DNA of 64,000 nucleotides from the NCBI GenBank assembly GCA_022829145.1, contig CM040753.1, positions 4,300,149 through 4,364,148 of the forward strand, read 5' to 3'. Each line of letters starts with the position of its first letter. Positions within the stretch are counted from its first letter, which is position 1. The notes below the pieces were generated by a model, which saw only the letters and a list, made by a program, of their open reading frames with translations, had not been told where the DNA came from and did not search any database. Positions 57,159 to 64,000 of this stretch are shown piece after piece. Origin of the DNA: Albula goreensis. Its lineage: Eukaryota > Chordata > Actinopteri > Albuliformes > Albulidae. A program made the translations under genes and the position numbers.

Positions 57159-60100
57159 TCAGTCTATTTTCCTGAAAAGAAAAACAATATGTGATATGAT
57201 TAGCGTTTAGCAGATATTTGTTACTCAGGGATAAAGTGGCATTCCCAGCTCACTGTGATTAAGCCAATCCAGGTTTTTTTAGGTGAATTCGTGCACCTTA
57301 CGGTAAGTTCATACTGTCTGTGGTTCTTATTCAGAAACTGCATCAGCAGTGACTTGACTCAAAAATACCCTGATCGGCTGAAACCACTATTACGCAGTGG
57401 GAATGGTATTTGCATCACTGAGTTTATATTGCACATGCAATTAAGTAATTTGCAGTAAAAATACGTAATAATTCACATCAAAGAAGATTTGAATCTGTGT
57501 TGATCTCAGTTCTAGAAGGGATGCAAAACGAGGTAAATTTGTACAAAACCGTCAAGAAAGTACTAGTGATGTGAATAGAAGTGTTTTTTTGAGGATGTGC
57601 ACTAAGGGCACTGGAGTCATGCTGTGTATGTATTGTGTGCATAACAATAGACTAATTCAGCAGTGACAGAATTACATGCAAAACGCATGCATGTGGTACA
57701 TAAGGTCTGGATTCAGGCCTTAGCTTCAAGAGAAGGCTACCTATAGCCCCAGGTGCCAATACCTTCTCCTCCTCTGTAGGTAGGCGCGAATCAACCACTG
57801 TGCTACGAAGGGCCAGACCACAGCGAAGGCCACGGTGGCAGGGGAGACATCAAAAGGCCACCAAGATGGCTTCTGAAAGAGCAACATAGTCATGTGAGCC
57901 ACCCAAGATGGCTTCTGCAAGAACCATACAGTAATGTGAGCCACCCAAGATGGCTTCTGCAAGAACCATACAGTACAACACTTGCTTTAAGCAAATAAGC
58001 TACTCAGCAGTCCCAGAATGAGAAACTATGAAAATTCTGAAACATTAAAGGTGAGATATTCTGCACTACAGTACCATGATTTAGAAAGGTAATTTTAGAT
58101 TAAAATTAAAAGCAAAAAAACTTTCATCAGGTTCAGGGTTTTTTTTTTTTTTTGCTTTACATGTCCACAGGAACAGCCAATGCAAACTGGCCTTTGGCTA
58201 AACGGTGTAAAATGCAGAGCGTGTCATGTCGCAGATGTTTGCAGTTGCACACTGTCCCAGATTGGAAAGGATTCGATAAAAAAAAAAAAAAAAAAAAACA
58301 TGCATACGGCTCTTACATCAGTGGCTGTGCCCGGTATCTGTTAACAGATACAAAGGGTATTTGCTTTCTGTTAATGACTGAACTGAACTAAAAACCAAAA
58401 CATCTGACAGCGATGGAGGGAAAGCTTCAAAAGTTTCTCCCCTACAGGATACATACCTTATTTGCCTTATATGCAGGGGGAGATGGGTAATTTGGTTGTA
58501 GAGTCAATGACCTAGCCTAGAGTGCAAAAAACAAACCACAAAATTCAAATGAGAACATTCCAGTAAAGCAATGATTATAATGTTCTACTGTATATGGAAT
58601 TGGGAGACTTACACAGAAACACAATGCCTCAGGAGTTCTGGGAATATATTCTACCTCAGGTGGAAAATGTTAAACATACAGTAATGCAAGTGCCTCAGAA
58701 TCGTAAATAACACGATAATTATACTGAAATACACACATACAGTGGTCCTCTAATTGCTCTTCTGAGAAAGGGCAAGGCAGGGTGAAGATGAAGCTGGTAA
58801 GGAAGAGACAAAGTCTGGTCAGTAGGACCACAGCACTTGGACCTATCTGATCTACCTGGCTGAAAACACTCACCTGTGAGTCGGTCAGGGCCTCCAGAGT
58901 CTACCTAGCCTACCTGGCTATAGAAACTCACCTGTGAGGCAGTCAGAGCCGACAGTCTACCTGGCCTACCTGGCTGTAGGCACTCACCTATGAGGTGGTC
59001 AGAGCCTACAGAGTCTACCTGGCCTACCTGGCTGTAGAAACTCACCTGTGAGGCGGTCAGAGCCTACAGAGTCTACCTGGCCTACCTGGCTGTAGAAACT
59101 CACCTGTGAGGCGGTCAGGGCCTCCAGGGTCTGCAGCCTCTGCAGCACACTCTGCATGTCCTCCTGCAGCCGGGCCAGCGCCGTGACGATCTGCTCATTC
59201 AAGTTGCCACTGGCGCCACCCTCTGACCCCCAGCGCTCCCCATCTCCTGCCCCACCCAGCAGCACCCCCTGGGGCCCCGCTCCTGGAACCAGGGACCTGG
59301 ATCCTGGACACAGAGGGGTGAGGGATGAGAACAACTTTCATGGCCTCGATATTCCTCAAAGTAAAGGAAATCCAATCAAAAACATGCCTTTTCTATTCCA
59401 ATACTCAGGTGGTCAAAAAAGAACATACCATTCTGTGAAGGACTGGACTGTAGTATACTGGTAGTGTAGTATAACTGTCAGAGAGCTGGGCTTGTAACTA
59501 AGCAGTTGCAGATTTTATTTTTCCTCCCACTGAGGACATCACCATTATACCTTTGGGAGGCATAAACTGCTTATGTAAATATTTAGTTGTACAAAAGGAT
59601 AGCGAGTAAAAATGTAAGCTGTGCAATTCGTTCTGGATAAAAGCATTCATTAAATCTCTACAATGTAGCTATGACTTAACTCCTCTGTTATTTTATTTTC
59701 TGTAGAGGTCCTTCGGTGAGGACATGGTCCAACTTCCCTCAAAACTACCGACAGTGCTCCACTGATCTCCTGCCATTCAGCCCAGACACAAAAATCTCCT
59801 TTGTGTGAAATGTTGACTGAATGGTCAGTCTGGAGGTTTTATATTAAAAAAAGAACAGGGCAGGCTGTGCTCAGTGCAAACTCCGTGCTGAGATAGAAAA
59901 TGCCAGCACAGGGGCAAAGAGCTCCTGGCACCGAAGACCTAGAGACAGTCACAAAAAATGCAGGACTACACTATAAAAGGAGTAGCGAGTGGCCATGCTT
60001 TAAGAGTAAAGAGCTGAGGTATGTCAACAAGGCAATATAATACTTAAACCAAAGGGCTTAAGAAGGGGGCTTTCATACCGATCCCCCTTGCACTTTCCGC

Positions 60101-63100
60101 CATCCAAGCTACCCTTATCACCCAACTCCAACCACCTTCTCCCACTGACTCAGCATGACGAAGACATCCACACGTGACCCCTCAGATTCATAATGATGGC
60201 AAGTCCTCACTTACTTCCACACTGCAGACACGTCACCAATTACATATTGGCTATGCTGGCAGATGAACACAAAGTCAACATATACTCAGTTCATGCACTA
60301 TTAGGCGCTTTGCCAGCCACGAGAGAAAGCTGACACTTTTGATTTCAACCTGCCTTTAACTGCCGTTTTCCTGGTGAGGCCAAGCCAACTGTTCTCCTGC
60401 CAATGTGGACTTCCAGCCATAGCCAGTAATGGTGCACATTGGACTCAAACACCCAGTTTTAGGACCAACAGCTGCAACTCCGACATGTGTCTCTATACTG
60501 TGTGAGTCACTCAGAGCCCCATTTCATGCTCTTTAATGAAACAATCATTTACTTGTTCTGACATTTTGTGGTTACTCTGTGGACCAGTTTGGCATGAGGC
60601 TGAAGGCTGTGCTCATACCCACTTCAGAAATGTTTTCCTGTGGCAGAACCAACATCTTAGCCAGTGGTGGTGGTTTCAGCTAATTAGCCTATTTAGCCGG
60701 CGTAAGTGGTTCAAAACAAACATAGCATCCTGTGGATGTGGACTGGGGACTGGCTATATGCTCTGTTTATGCCTTACCCCGTCCCCTCCTGGTTAGGGAG
60801 CTGTCTGGTCTGTCTGCGCTCTGTCTGCTTCTCTGTGGGGCGTTTCTGCTGGATTTCCCATCTTCTCCTCCGTGCTGGATGCCCCCTGGGCCGCCCTGTG
60901 GCTCGTCGGGCCCCAAGCGTCCCCCTCCCTGAGACCCACGCTTGGGACGGCGGGAGCCGTGCCCCCCCTCCCCCGTCTCCTGGGAGTGGTTGCTGAGCAC
61001 TTCCGAGCCCTGGGGACGAAGCAAAGAATGAAGGAACAGGACGAACGAGTTGATCAAGGTATGGCAGTTGGCTTTAGTTATGAAGGAGGGCAGTGCTTCC
61101 AAAGTGGGCCAAATCCCTACCCCAGACTGTCCAAGATTCAGCTATCCATATCAGCCATGAGAAGAATACAGTTGTGGTAACCCTGAACACATCCTCTGTT
61201 TCCTTTCTTACCCAAGCATTGACATCGGTGAAAATTGTCCATCAGAATCCATGGCAGCATTCCTCAAAGTACGCCTATCCCACAATGCACTGCAGCCAGG
61301 TGTGCAAGTGACTGCGCTCACAAGTGTTTAAAAGCACATGTGGAAATCGTACCTCCTCTGTACCAAACTGGTCCACAGAGTCGCAGTACACCTCGCTGTC
61401 AGAGTCGCTGGCCAGGTGATGAGGACCGGGTACGTCCTTGTCTTCATCTGAGGGGTGGGGGGGGAAGCAATAAATCGTGACACAAAGGAACAGGCCAATG
61501 ACTCATCGTTGTGGGAACCAGAGTGCTTACCAGCACTTTATGCAGTTTGGACCGTTTAAGACACGACACTAGGGGCCTGGAGCTGCTGGAAAGAGATAAT
61601 CCTGCCTCTGCAATATGCAGCACCCTGGAGAGAGCCGAGCTGCAGGAGCGAAATCTGCTGCCAAAGTACACTGGTGCTGTTTATCAGATCACACACTACA
61701 GAATAAGGGGAACAGATGAGGGTTCGATAACAGAACTTGCATGGATTCCTTGCCTCAGGCTTTTCATGTTCTTGTGCATAAGCACAATTTGTAACATACA
61801 AGCAAGAATTAATAAAGCTGTGTAAATCACACATACAAGTGTTTCAGTTGTAAATGATTAAAGTCTTACTGACACTGTGTGTACCTTGAACAAGATTCAT
61901 GATTCTGCAAAGTGAACACCCTCAATTAGCCTTGCATAATGGCTTGTTATATTTCCATCATGCAATTTCATCTGTGCTTTGACTTGGTGCAAGGAAGGTT
62001 CTAAAATACAGTCATGGTCAAATGGTGAAACTCCATGAGGTTTTGCAACAGGGCTACCTAAAGCCACAAAGCCCGTTAATGGGATGTAGGTGTTCCTCTG
62101 CATCTTGCCTGAATCATTCACAAGCTTAAAGAAACAGAACTGCTGCAGTATCCTGTCTCTTTCAAAGGCATTTATGCTGTTTTACTGTCACACCTCAGAG
62201 ATCAGGAAAACATAATCTCAATATCTCAGTTTTAAGGGGCCACATTTAAGGGATTTTTTACAATGTTGCTGATCTCACCTCTGGATAAGAGGATGCAGAA
62301 CTGTTGAGAAAATTTTTTAAAGGGGAGCTTGACTTCTGCTTTTGCATTCAGAATTGCAAACACACATTCAATTGCAATATAATGCATTATTATTACACGA
62401 TAATACATTATCACAATCACATTATATGTGCTAATCTAACAGAATCTGGAAACTATATAAATGGAGCCATTTTAATCAGTACAGTGCTACACCAGCGCTT
62501 GCAATAAAAGACAGAGATAGTCATATCTACCGCTGAGATGGCCGTTGAGTTCTGTGGTCTCTGGGGGAGGGGTACCATGCACTGCAGTCTCCAGGGGCCC
62601 GTCGCCGTTCAGGGCAGATTTAGAGCCATGAGTGCCATTGGTTAGGGGCGTGGCTCTGTGCTCCACGTTGCCGTTCAACATGGGGACGTCTGGCTTCCCA
62701 GCGGAGGCCTCAATCTTCAGCTTCAAAGCTGATACTTCCTCTTCTGCAGGAAATGTGATTAGAACACAGTAAAAAAAATAAAAACATTTTCAGATTGAAT
62801 CTGATGAATCTGGTGAGTCTGCAGATGCTTCTTTAAAAACCCACTCCAGCCAAATCTACTTCCTGATTTTATTCAAAGAAATAATCGAATGGAAGCAAAT
62901 GGTGGTGACATAAGAGTTCAGGGGGTAAGAATACGTATTTTCCTGGCCAATATACTTATACTTCAGCTGGCATGTTAGTTTTCATCACTTTCCTAAAACA
63001 ATAACATATACAGTTGTAAAAACACCAGGATAAGACAAGGGTACCTTTCTCTATTGGCTCCTCTTCTTCACCATCCTCTTCTTCCCCCTCCTCTTCTTCC

Positions 63101-63899
63101 TCCTCCTCCTCCTCTTCTTCTGGCTGTGGCTGCTCAATCATCAGGAGCTTGCTGCTGACTGGCTCAGCTCTTCTGCAGCTGCTCTCCAAAGTGCCGTTCA
63201 GAGTCATGTTTCTAATGATGCTTTTAGTCATGGCTTTCGAAGGACACGTCAACATGCTTCCAAATCCTGAAGACACAAAAAAATGATGTTTCCTAAAACG
63301 ATCCTCCCAAATACGTCTGTGAGGGCATATACGTGTACAAAATATATATTTACTCTCCACTGCAAGGTCATTAAGTGCTTGTTTTTCAAATTCACTGAGA
63401 ATTGGTGTCATCATTTTTTTATTGAGAGGACACAATTTAGAGGTTTATCCGAGAGCGGGGTCTCTAAATCTTGGGAAAAACAGCCGGAGAAGGTTTCTGT
63501 GGACATGGAGGGGAGGCAGGATTACCTCCTTCACATTCACTGCAGGTGTTCTGGTGAATATGAATGACGCTATCGAAACTCTCCTCCTCCTTTACTGGAC
63601 AGTTCTTCATGTTTCTTTTAAAGGTTTGTTTATGCCAGGAGCTTTGCGGTGTGCAGCATCGATGTCTCATGTTTCTTGAATAAACTACAATGCTATCCTT
63701 TGGCTAAACCCACAGACCACTACAGAACACAGCTGTGTTCATCTACAGTGTCTTTCTTAATCAGCAGTACACACGACTAAAGGGAGCTATGGAGAGACTA
63801 GAAGCAGTGTCAGAGATGCACTGACCCGACACAATCACTACGAGCATGACACAGTCACAGACTTGCCTTCCAGTGACCTAGCAAATCTTTCCAACCGGG
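57159..63899 (-). CDS. acbd5: Acyl-CoA-binding domain-containing protein 5 (N-terminal exons beyond right edge)
   Basis: Tail-anchored peroxisomal protein that binds very-long-chain acyl-CoA and tethers peroxisomes to ER VAP proteins. Visible coding exons in gene order: 63899-63867 (33-nt microexon), 63266-63045, 62743-62531, 61447-61353, 61009-60778, 59303-59104, 58516-58457, 57872-57763 and 57171-57159. The microexon plus the next exon give ARLERFARSLEGFGSMLT, aligning with the human LEKISKCLEDLGNVLT region. A long Glu run follows. The exon at 61.4 kb encodes SDSDSEVYCDSVDQFG, the FFAT-like VAP-binding motif. The 59.2 kb exon encodes the coiled coil LNEQIVTALARLQEDMQSVL. The tail is PSWWPF, one TM helix, then QRRRRKID. 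I place the stop in a 13-nt final exon because that restores the family ending (human RRRRKLN); reading through instead gives YWHLGL. The acyl-CoA-binding domain is outside the window. Confidence 0.93.
57861..57963 (-). repeat. acbd5: Tandem 42-bp array triplicating the 3' splice site of an acbd5 exon
   Basis: Three copies of a 42-bp unit, each with a pyrimidine-rich stretch, CAG and the exon start AAGCCATCTTGG. Possible exon starts are 57872, 57914 and 57956, exactly 42 bp apart. The frame is open throughout, so the outer acceptors would add 14 or 28 residues (KPSWVAH... type) before KPSWWPF. The innermost site gives the family-like protein. Confidence 0.9.
58869..59104 (-). repeat. acbd5: Five-copy 58-bp tandem array spanning an acbd5 5' splice site
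   Basis: Units start (plus strand) with CTCACCTGTGAGG or a close variant at 58869, 58927, 58983, 59041 and 59099. The last is the real exon-intron border (exon ends 59104). Each copy carries the end of the exon and a donor-like CACAG|GTGAG (CATAG|GTGAG in the third). Use of any outer donor would add 58, 116, 172 or 230 nt, none a multiple of three. Confidence 0.9.
59450..59660 (+). mobile_element. tRNA-derived SINE, copy 4
   Basis: Contains AGAGAGCTGGGCTTGTAAC, a diverged B box, AACTGCTTATGTAAATAT and a tail ending TTCTGGATAAAAGCATTC, the typical 3' end of teleost V-SINE-like families. Located in an acbd5 intron. Confidence 0.7.
62840..62935 (+). repeat. Unclassified dispersed repeat (acbd5 intron copy)
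   Basis: Second member of the repeat at 46627-46765, sharing the CCCACTC...AGCCA and TCCTGATTTTA blocks in the same orientation. Confidence 0.5.
63865..63866 (-). other. acbd5: GC 5' splice site after the acbd5 microexon
   Basis: The 33-nt exon ends CTGGAAG followed by GCAAGT, the strong consensus for GC donors. Joining to the next exon (GATTTGGAAGC) restores SLEGFGSML, matching the family. The acceptor of the microexon has an excellent pyrimidine tract (63900 upward). Confidence 0.75.
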
Positions 63900-64000
63900 C
63901 TGAGCAGAAAACAGAAGCAAATACCATCAAGTTAAAACTGTGATGTCATAAAAGGGACACATTCTTTCCCCTTGAGGGATAACGTGATGCGCACAAATCC

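Noticed and set aside
57741-57762. Read-through acbd5 C-terminus ending YWHLGL
   Set aside because: Splicing at 57763 to 57171 gives RRRRKID, close to the known family ending, with an excellent acceptor.
58869-59104. CRISPR-like direct repeats
   Set aside because: Units are contiguous with no variable spacers, and the genome is a vertebrate; this is a minisatellite.
63283-63679. Open frames right of the acbd5 exon at 63266
   Set aside because: No match to the acyl-CoA-binding domain and no consistent splice sites; treated as intron sequence up to the microexon at 63867.

Overview
This window is from a vertebrate nuclear genome, very probably a ray-finned fish. Genes are split by GT-AG (and a few GC-AG) introns, introns are AT-rich with microsatellites, and at least four copies of one fish-type tRNA-derived SINE family are present. 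The gene order (PTCHD3, YME1L1, MASTL, ACBD5) matches the human chromosome 10p12 neighbourhood as I remember it. A large animal polyketide synthase gene sits between PTCHD3 and YME1L1. The species cannot be fixed from sequence alone.

Layout, left to right. (1) 1-13593, + strand: two tandem ptchd3-like genes (12-pass RND/Patched superfamily). The left copy lacks its 5' end because the window starts inside its exon 1; the right copy is complete (4 exons, 988 codons). (2) 16218-24587, - strand: a complete type I iterative polyketide synthase (2115 codons, 6 coding exons, 88% of the CDS in one 5.6 kb exon), with a TATA box and a non-coding first exon near 25.2 kb. (3) 29004-42721, - strand: yme1l1, the mitochondrial i-AAA protease (18 coding exons, 717 codons). 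(4) 44994-52552, + strand: mastl, the Greatwall kinase (12 exons, 863 codons), head-to-head with yme1l1. (5) 57159-63899, - strand: the C-terminal nine coding exons of acbd5, a tail-anchored peroxisomal acyl-CoA binding protein; its acyl-CoA-binding domain lies beyond the right edge. mastl and acbd5 converge.

The exon models were built by hand from splice sites, reading phase and similarity to family proteins recalled from memory. All exon lengths sum to whole codons in every complete gene, which is strong internal support. The genes are not an operon; they are independent units with unrelated jobs (lipid/sterol-type transport, secondary metabolism, mitochondrial proteolysis, mitotic entry, peroxisome-ER contact) held in a conserved synteny block.

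The most unusual signals are in acbd5. One intron has its 5' splice site inside a five-copy 58-bp tandem array, and the next intron has its 3' splice site triplicated in a 42-bp, frame-preserving array. Three GC-AG introns, a patchwork of near-identical and diverged segments between the two ptchd3 copies, and a polyketide synthase with a degenerate enoylreductase and no thioesterase are the other main points.
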